Shown: positions 1-12,724 of the stretch, one piece after another
How positions within the stretch are numbered: the stretch's first letter is position 1
How the letters are laid out: the number at the start of each line of letters is the position of its first letter
Assembly (NCBI GenBank): GCA_011037195.1
Contig: JAAEAF010006049.1
Span: 1 to 64,000, forward strand
DNA: 64,000 bases
Reading direction: 5' to 3'
From: Triatoma infestans
Lineage: Eukaryota; Arthropoda; Insecta; Hemiptera; Reduviidae
Notes under the pieces: model-generated
What the model was told of the DNA's origin: nothing
The model's input: only the letters and a program-made list of their open reading frames with translations
Database searches by the model: none
Made by a program: the position numbers and the translations under genes

Positions 1-89
1 TTTTTTTTTTTTTTTTAAGAAATTTGTCCAATGTATCTGTATGTTTGTTTATTTGTGGTTAGCATATTTAAAAAAAAATGTTCAAATTT

Positions 90-520
90 GATATTTCGAT
101 GAAGTTAGAGCCAGGTTATCCGAGAAGCCTAGAGGATCCGAGAATTTTTTATTCGCATTTTTGCGCATTTTCTTGAAAACATTTCAAGCTTGGTATATTA
201 ACAGCTAAAACTTTTCATTGAAACATCTAGGAAAATTGATTTTAGAGAGGCTTTTGGGGTGAGGCTTTACTCTAGAGTGCCATTTCCGTATATTAATAAC
301 AATTAAATATGTTCGCAAAATTTCGAGTTTAAAAAAATCAATAAGCCGGAAGTGCGACTATACTGAACGGTTTTCTTTCTTTTTTCAATTTCCTGTGATT
401 TTTTTTCGATAACAACAATTTTTCGTGAACTTGGTACACAAACTACACAAATGTAGGTCCTATCAATATCAACTTTTAATTCCAACATTTTTTTCGAATA
501 AGGGCGGGTACTGTGGTGTA
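90..520 (-). repeat. Dispersed repeat D, partial copy
   Basis: Reverse-orientation copy of the family that dominates the window. The diagnostic segment is GCCGGAAGTGCGACTATACTGAA followed by a T-rich run, the reverse complement of the TTCAGTAAAGTCGCACTTCCGG module seen elsewhere. It faces the plus-strand copy that starts at about 640. No coding capacity is apparent; the short open frames here are chance. Confidence 0.6.
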
Positions 521-639
521 GTTGTCTGTGAAATCACACCTTTACAATGTGAAGCTTTAGTTAGGCTGGCCATAAAAAAAGATGGTAGAAATTATGTTTC
601 TATAATAGAACGGGCTTGTGTGAAACATCTCCTGTCAGT

Positions 640-1300
640 TGAATCTTGCGCAGTTTAAATTTAAACCAAACTGACAGACATCCCAAAAAAAACCTATCAA
701 ATTTATTTTGTCGGAAAACTATTCCAAATAAAAGTGATATCTGTCCAGTGAGCACTCCAAGTTTAAACAAAATCTTTATAGCCGTTTTCGTGACAACTCC
801 AAAAAAAAAATGTATTTTGTAAAATCGCACTTCCGGTCAGCCGATTTTCTTCAAATTTGAAATTCCAATAATGACTCTATATTAATATCATATAGATGGT
901 AAAACCATAAATTATATTGAAGTGGTTCTATGGAGGTCAGCGTAATGTTACAGGTCCCCTCAGAAACTCTCCAAAAAATCAAGTTTTCCAGGAAAATGTT
1001 TCAACATTGGAGCCGTTTTCGAGAAATTCGCGAAACACTTGGAAAAGAAAAAATTTTTAAAAAGTCGCACTTCCAGTTGATGGATTTTGCCGAACATGTT
1101 TGAGCTTGCTGCGATTATTCGTTTCTGAGATATTTTGTTTACAGCTACTCAACATACACACGTAACAGTCCAGTCGTTAAAAAACATTTTTTTCGTATTC
1201 AGAGGATCCTAAAACATGTGTTTCCGGTGCAAACTCGATTTCGGAAATGTGGCATGATCGTAATACTTACTCCTCGTACAAGGAGTAAGAGAAAGTAAAA
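640..1300 (+). repeat. Dispersed repeat D, near full-length copy
   Basis: Carries most of the family consensus in order: TTCCAAATAAAAGTGATAT, GCCGTTTTCGTGA, TCGCACTTCCGGT, GGTAAAACCATA, TTCCAGGAAAATGTTTCA, a second GCACTTCCAGTTGATGGATT module about 240 bp on, a TGAGATATTTTGTTTAC stretch, and the terminal palindrome TACTCCTCGTACAAGGAGTA followed by AGAGAAAGTAAAA. The two TTCCGG modules in tandem show that the family has internal repeats. Its class is not known to me. Confidence 0.75.
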
Positions 1301-1385
1301 ATTGAAAGGATGAAGTAAATTCATTTAGAATTGTACTAATTGCAATTACAGTACGGGATGTGATTGTTTCACACTAGACTTTTTG

Positions 1386-1416
<31 letters not shown>

Positions 1417-3280
1417 ACATTACTTTGTTATATTTTCTATTATTTTATGCATTTATTAAAATATATACCATTTCAAACAGTTATTAATAACAAATTAATG
1501 TTAAAGCTTGTTAAAGAACAATATAGAGAACATTTTATTAAGGTTAAAATTGACGCTTGTTTAAAGGAAGAAGGGATATTTCCAAAGAACAGGTTAGCCA
1601 ATGTAGGAAAGACTATTTGTCAAATCAGTAGAGGAAAAATGTTCTCCTTAGCCAATAACAGTGTGTAAGCTATGTCCGTGGGCCAAATCAATCTGAGAGG
1701 GCAACTTTAATAAAATTCGTGTTATACGGTATGATATTCGACGTACAGTATTAGAGGAAAGTTGATATTGGATAGGTCTAAAGAATGCACAAGAGTAGAT
1801 AGATTGGAATGGGGAGGGTAGGAGGATAGGAGAGAGTGTGTATGTGTGTGAGAGAGAGAGAGAGAGGAGGTGGAGGTAAGACTCCAGGGAGAATATTGGA
1901 GTGGGAATGATTGATATAGCTATAGGAACATAGGAGAACAGGGGCAAGGCTCCGTTCATATTTGTAGTGATTTATTCACAGATAAGATGCTCCATCAAGG
2001 TTAGGGGGTGTGAGGCGATAGTGGGGAGGAGGTAGTAGTAGAAAAGAAAAAAAAGCAGGCACTCATAAAACAGGATCGCTCCTTGTCCCACACAGAAATA
2101 GGCTACAGCATTTCTAGAAAGCTATAAAACCCGGGATAATGTGCTTTTAAATTTGTTCTTTCCCTCTTTCCTAACAGAATCTCCTCCCGATCTTTCTTCA
2201 CCCCTCCCACCCCTTTGGTTATTTTTCTTTCTTTTTCCTTTATATTTCGATTCTTTCACCGACTCTCTCATTCTCTCTTTCTTCACTTTATATATATATA
2301 TATATACTATTTCTTTCTCTTCTAGCACTCAGCAGACACCAGACTAGCAGAGAGCGCTGCCTACACCCTATAGCACTTGCCAATTTATCCAAGAAGACTG
2401 CAAATATAAACTGCGGATTTACTTCTAGAACTCTAATCTCTAGTCACTCTTATAATTTATACTTCTATACACACACACACACACACACACCTTCAACTCG
2501 TTGTCCCCATAAAGCCCTCATCCCCACCCAGCCAACCAAACTCCCTCTCCCCATACTTCGCCCATCATACTGGAAGATCCAGTCAATCTATCTCTCTCCC
2601 AGGGAGCGAAAGAGAGATCTTCTACTTCTCCCATTCTTTATATATACTATCTCATCCCTTTGGACTTCATTAGCAATGTCCAGAAACTTAAAACATAAAA
2701 TAGCCAATCACCAATCCTTTTACTCTGTTAGTGAAACAAGTTTATGACTGAAACATGTCCGTCCACAAATTATCTGCATTACTCATCAAAAACAAAAAAT
2801 ACATCATTATAATATGCATACAAAATTAACTCTTTGTTTAAACAATATTAATTGTCTAACTAAAAGATATATTAAATTTTTTCTTTAGATGACAGTTCTA
2901 GATTTATGAAAGAGTAATTAAACTATTCTTTAGCTTAGCTGAAGGTTTTCACAATTTAGTTGGTCAACATTCAGGAGACCAACTTTTTTTTCTTTCAACC
3001 TGCACCTTTAGAGGGTGAAGATAAAAGCCAAGCGCTCCTTGGTATAACCGATAGAAAGATAAGTGCTGCTAGCTACTTCTTCAGCAGTTTTCTTCACAGT
3101 TTCTAAAACCCCCAATATATACTGGATGAAAATTCTCAGGTTTATTGCAACTACATCCACACTCCAGCCCAACCACCACCACACTCGCTCCTTTCCAGCG
3201 TAATTCCTATACTTCAACCTGGGATAAGTTTGGAGGCATGTACCTAGTTAATTGTTGTTGAAAATGGTGCTATGACCTAT
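1301..3280. other. No gene seen; low-complexity stretch with microsatellites
   Basis: Contains a (TA)n tract near 1393-1416, (GA)n near 1848-1866, (TA)n near 2289-2306 and (CA)n near 2468-2490, within C/T-rich sequence at 2150-2650. Short open frames here are of low complexity and unconvincing. The C/T-rich stretch could be regulatory, but no promoter motif supports that. Confidence 0.5.
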
Positions 3281-3289
3281 ACAAGGTAT

Positions 3290-3675
3290 GTTAATAAAGC
3301 TCTTCTAAGAGGCAGTGATACCGTTTGCTCCATTTATCGGGGAACAGGTTCATACTGATGCATACAATAACGCCAGACCATACACACACCCAGACAGTGT
3401 AAGAGTTGTGACACACTTCTTGGAGGAAATCACTATAAATGTTATCAACTGGCCTGCACGTTCCCCGGACATTGAACACTTATGGGCCATGTTCAAGAGA
3501 CGTGTAAGAGTTCGTTATCAGCCTCCACTGCTCTGCAACAGCTCCGCATTGTCCTACAAGAAGAATTGGATGCCATTCGACAAGACACCATTCAAAACCA
3601 TATGTATCGTTCCTCCGCCGTATCAGAACTCTTAGTATTGCCCGAGGAGACAACACCAAGTACTAAAAAGTGAGA
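3290..3675 (+). pseudogene. Tc1-like transposase, C-terminal relic
   Basis: Translation gives the end of a DDE transposase of the Tc1/mariner superfamily. It shows NARPYT (Tc1 usually has NARPHTA) shortly after HTDAYN, then VINWPARSPDIEHLWAMFKR. The EHLW glutamate (codon 3474-3476) corresponds to the last catalytic acid; the usual LNP between SPD and IEHLW is missing. The frame then shifts: a second frame from about 3500 gives a plausible tail (TALQQLRIVLQEELDAIRQD). The DNA-binding region and most of the catalytic domain are absent and no terminal inverted repeat was found. This is a dead 5'-truncated fragment. Confidence 0.8.
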
Positions 3676-3789
3676 CAAATTAAAAAAGTTATTTTTATTT
3701 TTTACATCAATCCAAATCAAGAGTTAGTGTAAAAAATTACCACTACAAGACATTATTTAGCTAGCGAATTGTATTAAAATAGATTGTTG

Positions 3790-3972
3790 CAATAAATGCT
3801 ATTTATTGTATGTGTGGGTAGATCCGCAATGTTGGATAATATCTGGCATTTTATCCGTCGTAGCATGCATATTATTCCTGACCGGTTTCGGATTTTCATC
3901 TATCGTCAGATCAAATTCATCAATTTCGTGCAGAGAATTTACTTTAACATAATGTTTCTGTTACACTCGGAC
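3790..3972 (-). mobile_element. Hammerhead-bearing element, family B, single arm
   Basis: One arm of the family B palindromic element. From left to right it has a GGTAGATCCGCAATGTTGGAT outer extension, TATCCGTCGTAGCATGC, GACCGGTTTCGGATTTTCAT (the ribozyme, minus strand), then CGTGCAGAGAATTTACTTT and TAATGTTTCTGTTACACTC near the element centre. The second arm seen at 33 kb is missing. Family assignment rests on shared sequence with the copies at 33.1, 45.1 and 50.2/53.0 kb. Confidence 0.75.
3873..3916 (-). ncRNA. Hammerhead ribozyme motif B1
   Basis: On the minus strand the core reads CTGACGA, stem-loop II (AGAT-GAAA-ATCC, one A-C mismatch), GAAA, then self-complementary ACCGGT and C at the cleavage position (complement of base 3880). 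All conserved core residues (CUGANGA and GAA) are present. Stem III has only two strands of three bases, so activity would probably need a dimer, as proposed for hammerheads of Penelope-like elements. Confidence 0.75.
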
Positions 3973-4489
3973 CTATTGCTATTTATTAAATAAGGCTTGT
4001 TATTCAAGAAAAAACTAAGTTTTCCAATCTTTTTTGAGTTTATACATATACCTAATTAGAATAAATCGAAAAAATTAGGAAAGTAAAACAAAACAAAACC
4101 TAGATAGCACTGATGGACAAACAGGAAAATAAGCTTTCATAAATTCAATAATCATTTATTTATCAGGAGATGATAAACGGGGATTTAGATTTTTCCCGCG
4201 ATTTCCCCCAAAATGATTGAAATAACCCTTAAATTCTCATAAATGGTTTAGTGGTTTTTACTGGGAAAATTTTAGCCGGAAAAATTATTTTCTGAGTGGA
4301 TTCTGAGAGAAAGAGAGAGAGCTAAAATGTTAGGAATACCTCTGTATTCTTGCCAACCAGTATTCTTGGAGCGCTGCTATGTACTGTGTAATGTGATCAC
4401 ATTCAATACTATACTTTTTATAAATGATATCAACGATATACATGTGTAATGCCAAATAGCATTCTAAAGAAAATTTGCCCACAGAAACT

Positions 4490-5055
4490 TAAATAAATGC
4501 TGTAAAAGCCGTGTGAATTAAAATCTTCAAAATTCGAATTCTATCAATGCTTGTAATATGAATTAATATTATGCAGGTGGTAAAACCATATATTATATTG
4601 CAGTGGTACTTCAGGAGGAAGCTTAAAGCTCTCGGAACTTCGTAAAAAAATCAATCAACAGAATCCACCCAAAAATTAATTTTCCACGGCCAATTTACCA
4701 AATAAAAGTGGTAGATATATGTAGGTAATATAGATAGTATACGAAGTTTATCAGAAGCCGTTTACGTGGAAATCGTAAAAAAAAACATTCACAGTAAAGT
4801 AGCACTTTTGATCGATGCAGTTTGCCCGAAACATTCGTGTCAGACGTGGTGGAATATCAAGTTTGAACTTGCTGTGATTTTTTGTTTTTTTTTTTGGGTT
4901 ATTTTGTTAACACACACACACACACACAGGCCACTCGCTGAAAACGTGTTTTATTCGTATTCAAGGAAGCTGAAAACGTGTATTTCCGGTGAAAACTCAA
5001 TTTCAAAAGTTTGACACCGTTCGCAATATATCCGGAATAAGAGAAGGTAAAAAAA
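4490..5055 (+). repeat. Dispersed repeat D copy
   Basis: Shows GGTGGTAAAACCATA, GTGGTACTTCAGGAGG, AATAAAAGTGGTAG, CCGTTTACGTGGAAATCG, AGTAAAGTAGCACTT and the tail GTTTGACACCGTTCGCAATA with GGAATAAGAGAAGGTAAA. A (CA)n tract near 4909-4928 sits in the family's usual CACACACA position. Confidence 0.7.
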
Positions 5056-7550
5056 ACAAAAGCTCTAAACTATTTCAAGTATATTTCTTTGTTTTATTTG
5101 TAATTACCTTTAAAAATACTAATGTATCATTGAAAAAACAAAATAATTACATCAGAGAAAGAAAATTTGATTTATTTTTTCAATGCCAGTATAATAAACA
5201 AACAAAGTGGGCTTCTTTTTTTTTTTCAATAACTCAGACGACTCTAATGAATGTGTTTTTGTGTATGCTGTATATGGTTGATTGTGGCATTTGTGGATGT
5301 GAAGAGCCAATATAAACGACTGCTATGTAGTCAAACTGAACATTAAATAAAAAGAAAAAAAAAGCTTAATTAATCAACAGGTTTACTAAACAGGTTTTAT
5401 AATTAGTTTTATAAACAGTACTACAGTTAATAAGCTAAAAAAGGGAGGGGAAAAAAATTAAAGTGATTTTCATTTTAAAATCAATCTAAAATTTAATTTT
5501 ATTACGCTTTTTAATTAGCTAATTTAATCAATTTATATATAGGTACATAATTAACTATAAATTAATGAAGGATATAATCTGTTTCAATGAGTTTAATTAC
5601 AAAAATCATTCTTATTCATTGGAATTTATTTTAACTGACATCCAATCTCCACCACCACCCCCCAACATCTCCTAATCTGATGTTGGGAATTGAAAAAAAT
5701 TGTTCAACTGGCAGAATGAAAAGTGAACATTTATTAAAAAAAAAAAAATCTGATAAGTTTTTTTCCATACTGTAATTAATGCAAGTTTTAATTACAACTT
5801 GTAAGAGAAAGACTAAACTTACAAAGAAAGTACCAGATTGATAAAGAATCTATATATATCTAATTCAAGCTTGAAGGAAGTTCAAGGAAACAAGTGGATA
5901 TAAGGATAAACCAAAGAAGACGAGTATATAGTTCACTTATTTCGGTGCTTTTTTTTTGGAGCAAAAAAAAGTCTCAAAAAGCGGCTAAAACTAAACTTCA
6001 GATATGCAGCACCATTTTTAAAAGTATACTGTTATAGGGTGCCGAAATATGGACTCCTAATAAAAATAAAAAAAAGCGAAAGAATGCAACGATTTTTTTC
6101 GCTTAAGCATAGAAATTATACATAATTTAATTTATAAATAAATTCAAGAAATAAAATACAATTAAATTAAGTAAATTTTGACGAGATAGAATGATGATGA
6201 TGATGATGATTAGTTAAACTGAATTAGAAATGATGTTTTCAGGAGAAAGACAAAGTGGGCGTAAAAGTGTGGGTGAGAGAGAGAGAGAGAGAATATTGCA
6301 AATGATTGACCAATAAAATAATCCAGTAAATAAACAATCGAAAACAGACCATTAAAAAAGAGAGAGAGAGGGACAGTTATATTATTTAAATAATAATATG
6401 TATTAGTTTGAATAATAAATTAGATAGATATTGATATATCGCTCGTACATTCAATATTATAAAGTTAAGAACAGTTGTAATAGGGCCCAGTTTAATGGAG
6501 CGGTTTGATTAGTAAAGTTCAATATAAAACATCAATATGTCATCAATATTAGACTCGGCAAGCACCCAGCTCCCGAGGAAACATTAATTTTAGTTATATA
6601 CTATATATATATATATAATATGTATTTTGTTAAATAACAGATGGAAATTAAGACCGTATTGACATTCATTTTATGTTTTATATATATGGTATATAAAGCT
6701 CGCCCACATTTAACACCTACATATATAATGATCTACAAATATATAAATCAACATATAATAAAATTACAATAATAAATAAAATCCATGGTTATTACCAACA
6801 AAATGAATTAGATTTTTTTATTAATAATTAACGAACATATAAAAACAATCGATCTAAAAAAAAAAAAAACTTTTTCAAAGATGACATTAATTTGATGATA
6901 TACACTTTTATGAAGTTAATAAAAATAAAAACAAAATTCCTACTTACACGATATTCTGTTACTGCAAGTTCACAGAGAGTTATAATTGCTATAATGGAGT
7001 TGACGAGGAGAGAAATTGGGATTGATTAATTAGACGAGATATGAAGACGCTGTTATAATATAGCTATAAGTTTACACAAACTGCACTGGACTTGTAATGA
7101 TTTTATTAGAATAAAAGTGTGAGTGTAGAGTATGACACGATGCGTGTGTGTTATGGTTAATTTGATAGTAGATTTCTAAGTTCTCTCACGGCTTTATTAT
7201 AGGTGTTTCCACCCTTAGCGTCTGCTTAAGTCAGAGAGTACCAGAGAGAGTCTGTCTTCTCCCTCTTAATTCTCAAGTCTGTGCTCTCTCTTGCTGATGT
7301 AATTCTCTCTTGCTATTACATTGCCAAATTTTCTACTAACTTATAATTCTTACTAAATGTTTATTTATCTTCAATTTTATATCAATTGGATATAAAATGA
7401 CTTTTATTGAGGAAAGAATCCCTTCCCCTTCCACTTCTTTAAATGAAGGTTCTCGGAAAAAAATTGCCAAGAAAAGTTATTGTTTACGTTTTTCCTCTAA
7501 AGTGTTATTTTAGTTTATTAAACATTTCTATCATCTAAATAAATATTATT
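5056..7550. other. No gene seen; AT-rich unique-looking sequence
   Basis: Mostly AT-rich with homopolymers, an (ATG)n tract near 6191-6210 and (GA)n near 6273-6292. A T/C-rich block at 7200-7330 shares TTAAGTCAGAGAGTA-like sequence with the foldback element at 13 kb. One short LINE scrap is listed separately. I see no other supportable gene. Confidence 0.45.
5970..6110 (+). pseudogene. LINE reverse transcriptase scrap
   Basis: A short frame reads LKLQICSTIFKSILL, stop, GAEIWTPNKNKKKRKNA. The pattern (FKSILLYGAEIW) is the usual segment downstream of the reverse-transcriptase core in non-LTR retrotransposons. Only about 45 residues are visible and a stop replaces the tyrosine of YGAE. It is a small dead fragment with no detectable ends. 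Confidence 0.5.
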
Positions 7551-7554
7551 AATT

Positions 7555-7965
7555 ACAATTGAATATATTGTTGAAATTCCGTGTTTCGAGAAAAATAACA
7601 TGGCTGAAATGCGTTTTTACTAAACAGTTTTTTTTTTTTTAATCAGTTTTCGCTATTTTCTCTACAAAAAACACTGACGAATTTCATTAAATTTGGTATA
7701 CTATCTATAAAATTTGTCAGTTACTATTTGTGAGTGTTTCACACCAGATTTTTTTTTATACTAACAATGGTGGAGAGGGAAAGTTATGCTTTCCTCTAAA
7801 AAAAAAAGTCATTTTATTAAATTTAGATTCTCACGTTGGTATAATATTGAAACCATATAAGAATTTAGTGGAACTAAATTAGTTGGAAAAAGATTTGTCA
7901 ATTATAACTACGTAGACTGCAGTAAGAGGAAGGTCGTATGAATTTTTCACACCAGATTTCCCGCC
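7555..7965 (-). repeat. Dispersed repeat D copy (5' end type)
   Basis: Contains GTGAGTGTTTCACACCAGATTT followed by the reverse complement of the family start, and a second CACACCAGATTT at 7950, so two partial copies may be joined. The ACTTTCTCTTACT end motif appears here as AGTAAGAGGAAGGTCGT. Confidence 0.55.
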
Positions 7966-8699
7966 CCCCCCTCAGAATCGTCGAGATCCACAAGCCTTGA
8001 TAATTCCTACCCCATAATAAAAGAACGTAAACAATAAACCACAAATTGGATACCCCTCACTAGAAAAAAAAAAAAATATTAATTAAAAATAAACAATATA
8101 TTTGTTAAATATTATAATAAATATTCAGCACAAACTACGTGAGCCATTGTATTTTTCTAAAGGTTAAAATATAATTTGTTTCCACTCAATTAAAATTGGG
8201 ATAGTAGATTGCCATAATAAAAACGCAAATTAAAAAAAAAAAAATGGTATCCAAGTTCAAATTAAAAGAGAACAAATTTAAAACCTATATAATAAGAGAA
8301 ATATGAGGATATCGGACTTTATTAAAAAAAAAAAAAAAAAATGAAAAAAAAAAAATTGCAAAACAGTTATATACTGAAAATATACAAGAATTTTATTGGA
8401 TATGATGAAGAGGAGCAATTATTGAACAATTTGGAAGAGAACTAATTGGAACTTCCGTTATAAAACAGCTGCGGCAAAGGGAGGAGGGATTGGTTAGCGT
8501 TATTAGTTGGTACTACCTCTAGATCGATATACAGAAATAATTGCTCTTAGTTAATTACATAAAAATTAATTTATATATATATAATCATACAGCCTTCGTT
8601 GGTGGTTAAAATTACTGTAAGTAAAACTACCTTCAATTTAAAGTATCCAGACTTGAATCATAAAAAAAAAAAAAAGATTTATTATTTTAAGCCACCGAA

Positions 8700-9395
8700 A
8701 AGAGTTATCTGCGCAAAATGTTTCACATAAAACTGATAATTTCTTATCTGGTTTGTATGTATCAAATTACCATTCCAAATTTAAAGAAAATCCTTCCAGC
8801 CATTTTCAAGAAAATTCTCAAAAAAAAACTTAAAAACCTATCTCTAAAGTCTCACTTCCCTAATTACCATATTTTATTCAAATTTGGAATTCTATCAATG
8901 TTTTAAATGTACAATAATTTTTATGTAAATGATAAAAACCATACATTGCACTGCTGTGGTACTTTGGAGGAAAGAAAAAAACCGCTACTGTTCCCCCACT
9001 ACTCCCAAAAAAATAAATTTTCCAGGGGAAATGTTGCAGCTTAAAAGCGATAGGTATTTATTGTGTAGATAGTATAAGAAGTATAAAGAAAATCGTTGGA
9101 GACGTTTCCAAGAAAACTGAGAAAAAAAAAACCTGAAAAAATTAATTCAGGTTAAAGTCGCATTTCCGGTTGATGGATTTTGCGCGTAATCTTAGTGCCC
9201 AGAAGTTTAATGTTATCGATTTTTGAGATATATTTTACGCACATCCACAAACACACAGACCTTTCACTAAAAACCTTTTTTCCTGACGCAAGGGACTTTA
9301 GAAAATCTACGTTCGGTTAAAAAACTCTACTTTGGGAAATTTGTCACGAACGCAAATACTTTCACTTACTATTAAGGATTAAGATAAAGTAAAAA
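8700..9395 (+). repeat. Dispersed repeat D copy with two tandem modules
   Basis: Module starts (TCACTTCCC at 8852 and GCATTTCCGG at 9160) lie 309 bp apart. Between them are ATTCAAATTTGGAATTCTATC, GATAAAAACCATACATTG, TTTTCCAGGGGAAATGTT and TAGTATAAGAAGTATAAAGAAAATCG. It ends with AATTTGTCACGAACGCAAATACTT and a TCACTTACT / AAAGTAAAAA tail. Confidence 0.7.
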
Positions 9396-9599
9396 TCTTG
9401 TATTCATACGACTTAGTAGAATTATTATAAGGGACAAATTTTCTCAATAAATCAACTTTTAATAAACATTACTCACAAGTATAGATTTTGGCACACACAC
9501 ATATTTCAAAGAATCAAAGTTGGAACTCTTGACACTTGCATATATTTATTTATTATTATTTGTTTTGCGTAGAAGGGATGGTTTTATAATTTGAGATCA

Positions 9600-10585
9600 T
9601 ATGTACAATTTGTTGAATAAGTTACAGACAATTGAATTATTATTGGATATAATGGAATTGGTAATTAAAGTTACTAGCTTTTACGACTCTGGGTTTTATT
9701 CATTAACTGAACTCACGTATTTATTACATATAATATACATACATACACATCATTCACTAATAAAATATTTTTTTCATACTCAGGGGACTTCAAAAAAATG
9801 TATTAACCGGTGAAAAATCAATTACGAAAATTTGACAAGATCGTAATACTTCCTCTTAGACTAGCGAGTTAGAGAAAGTAAAAAAAAAAAAAAACTGTTC
9901 AGTAAAGCATTCACTTCCGGTCAACCAATTTTCTTCAACAGATATAAATTCTAAATAATATTATACAGAAGCTATTTTTCTTAATTCCACCCGCCACCAA
10001 AACCTCCTGTTTTGGTGCATATATGTACATACAAAGTTCATTAGAGCCATTTTAGAAAAAAATCGCAAACAAAAATAAAATAAATACGAGCTTCCGGTTG
10101 AGAATTTTTGACAGATAACTTACTATAGATTTCCATGGTGATACCTAAATGGAATGTCTGGTTTGAACTTTCTGCGATTTTCGTTTTTGAGCTATGGTGT
10201 CCACATATTTCACAGAGAGAGAGAGAGAGAGAGAGAGGGAGTCCTTTTTCTAAAAACAACTTTTTCAAACTCAGGAAACTTTAAAACACGTTTTTCGAAA
10301 CTTTCTAGTTTTTCTATCAAAAGTTTTACACGATCACAATACTTCCTGTTGTTAGCAATAAGAGAAAGTAAAAAAAAACATTCAAAGTAAAGTAGCCCTT
10401 CCAAATGATGAATTTTAGGCCGAAACTTTCCGTGGTACCTAAAGGAATATATCAGGTTGGAGTTACCTGAGGGAATTTTTATTGAAGGGACCTGAAAATA
10501 TGTGTTCCAAAGAAAAACTCATTTTTCAAAAATTTGTACACGATCGCCGTACTCTTTCTCTTTACAGAGAGAAAGTAAAAAAAAA
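9600..10585 (+). repeat. Three consecutive partial copies of dispersed repeat D
   Basis: The tails ending in GAGAAAGTAAAA at about 9880, 10372 and 10580 mark three head-to-tail copies or truncated tandem repeats. The middle copy (9890-10375) has TTCACTTCCGGTCAACCAAT, GAGCTTCCGGTTGAGAATTTT and a (GA)n expansion at 10213-10239 where other copies carry CACACACA. The third copy is only the last 200 bp. Confidence 0.65.
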
Positions 10586-10589
10586 ACAT

Positions 10590-11555
10590 ATATAGAAAAA
10601 CTAACTACAAATTTCTGGACCAATTTCCTACTTGAATAAGTGCTGCTACCCAGAACTCTTTTCCGTTTACCAATTTTTCATTCCGTCTATTATGCCAAGA
10701 TAACCTAAATAACTAAGTAAACGTAAAGTTTCCTGGATTACAATATTGTTCATTTTCCAGTGAATAATGGAATAAAACTAGCATTGTAATAGACAAATTA
10801 CAACTTTGTACGTTAACTTTGGTATTTTCAAATACTTAAAAAGGACTTCTTTTTTTTTTAAAAAAAAAGTTACAAAATAAATATTATTAATTAAATGATA
10901 CAATAATAAGATTAATATAATATCATATTACTAATAGTAACAACTAGTGGTCCGCTCTGGTGGACTAGTAGTACACTATTATGAGAAGTTAATCTAGCGT
11001 ACACAATTACATAACAAACATTGTCGTTTAATTATTCCCGCCTACAATTACCTAATCCACCACGTTTCAATTAACATTTCATAGCGTAACTAACAATATG
11101 GTTGTGATTATTATATAAAAAATTGTTTTAGTTTTTTTATTTTTTTATTATAATATTAAACAATTTTATATATATTCCAAGACAATATGGACGTTTCGGA
11201 TAAAAAAAAAAAGAATTAATTAAAGAGAAACCAATCTCGATGAAATTACTACAGACGTCCTTCTCTTTCTACACGTTTAAGCACTTGTAATTTACAAATT
11301 TTCTTCAAACTTGTCATTTGTATTCACCTAATTAGTTGCTCTGCAGAGTTACTAATACTGCAGAGTGTGACTTCAAAACATGGAATTTTTGCTGAAACCA
11401 AATTTTCCCCCTAAATTTTCAGGAATGGAGGGAGAGAACCATTAAACAGGTTGATCTATTAACTGTAGTGCATGCGACAACATCGTAGGCCAGATTGGGA
11501 CTATGTCGCTATATTCAACTCCCCCCTCCGCCATTATTCATCGAAAACCAATTTT
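10590..11555. other. No gene seen; AT-rich
   Basis: AT-rich sequence with a short inverted repeat around 10943-10970 (ACTAGTGGTCC ... GGACTAGT). No coding signal, RNA gene or recognisable element end was found. Confidence 0.4.
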
Positions 11556-11559
11556 CCTG

Positions 11560-12175
11560 GGAAAATGTTACAAATAAAAGTGATAGGCTTTTGTTTTTGT
11601 GTTTTTAGTTTTTTTTTTTACTTTCTTTCACTCCTTGCAACACAGGAAGTAATGCCAACGTCAAATTTTCGAAACTAAAAATTTCACCCGAAAAACATGT
11701 TTTAAGGTTCCCTGCGAACGAAAAAAATGTTTTTATCGAATGATCTGTTTATGAACGTGTGTTTTAAGCGACTATCACAAAAAGCGAAAAGTCGCAGAAA
11801 GCTCAGACAAAAAGGGTATTCCGTTTACACACTACTTACCGCATCAGAAACGAAGATTTCAGGGCAAAATCCATCAACCGGAAGTGCGACTTTACTTGAT
11901 GATTTTTTTGCTTCAGTTTTACACGATTTTCTTTAAACTTTGTATACTATTTTACACATATAAATATCTATTACTTTTATTAGAAATATTATGCAGGAAA
12001 AACTTGGGGGGATTCTGAAGGAACAGTAGCGTTATTTTATTGTTTTAAAGTTTCATTTAAATACAATATATGGTTTCACCAACTACATAATATAATTATA
12101 GATTAGACGCACTGATAGAATTATAAATCTGGTGTGATACATTCACAACACTTTATCCAACTTCCGTTAATACAA
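11560..12175 (-). repeat. Dispersed repeat D copy
   Basis: Minus-strand copy: TACTTTCTTTCACTCC and GGAAGTAATGCCAACGTCAA mark the tail, followed by the reverse complement of the TGAGATATTTTGTTC block, GGGCAAAATCCATCAACCGG with AAGTGCGACTTTACT, and GGGATTCTGAAGGAACAGTAGC. The left boundary is fairly sharp at the poly-T run. Confidence 0.7.
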
Positions 12176-12399
12176 TGACGAAATTGACGAATTTTATTTA
12201 AAGTTGCCATTTTTTTTTTTCCAAGCTCTAACATAAATATATGTTAGCCAGTAGCCATTTGACTGTAGTTTCTTTATAATCCATAAGATAGCAGCATCAA
12301 TGGCATTGAAAAAACTCAAAATAATATTTGAAATTTGCCGCCAACAAATTCTGCAAAACTCCGAAAAATCAATTTTGTTTGGAAGAGGAAATGTGGCCA

Positions 12400-12724
12400 A
12401 TAAAAATTTTACATTTATATCTGTGAACTTAACGGTTCCAGTTTGAAGAAACTCGTTGTAGTGGTTTCAGAGAAAATTCCAAATAAACTGTACAACAGTA
12501 AAGTCATATTTCTGCTTAAGCAATTTTCTCCAAAATTTCAAGCTCTAGCAAAATATAATTCCGAATCATATGTGGATGGTAAACTATATAATGGTATTGA
12601 ATTACTACTTTAAAAGAAAGCTGTTGCCGCAGAACTTCCCCGAAATAGCAAATTTTATCGGGAAATGGTTCCAAATAAAAGTGGTAGTTATTTATGTTTG
12701 TATATAGTATTATGATATGGAGGG
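12400..12724 (+). repeat. Dispersed repeat D partial copy
   Basis: Recognisable by ACAACAGTAAAGTCATATTTC, CAATTTTCTCCAAAATTTC, GGATGGTAAACTATATAATG, ATTGAATTACTACTTTA and GGTTCCAAATAAAAGTGGTAG. It is replaced at about 12725 by LINE sequence. Confidence 0.6.

Noticed and set aside
7200..7330. Second full copy of foldback element E
   Set aside because: Only short AAGTCAGAGAGTA and CAGAGAGAG-like matches are visible, and CT/GA-rich sequence can produce these by chance.
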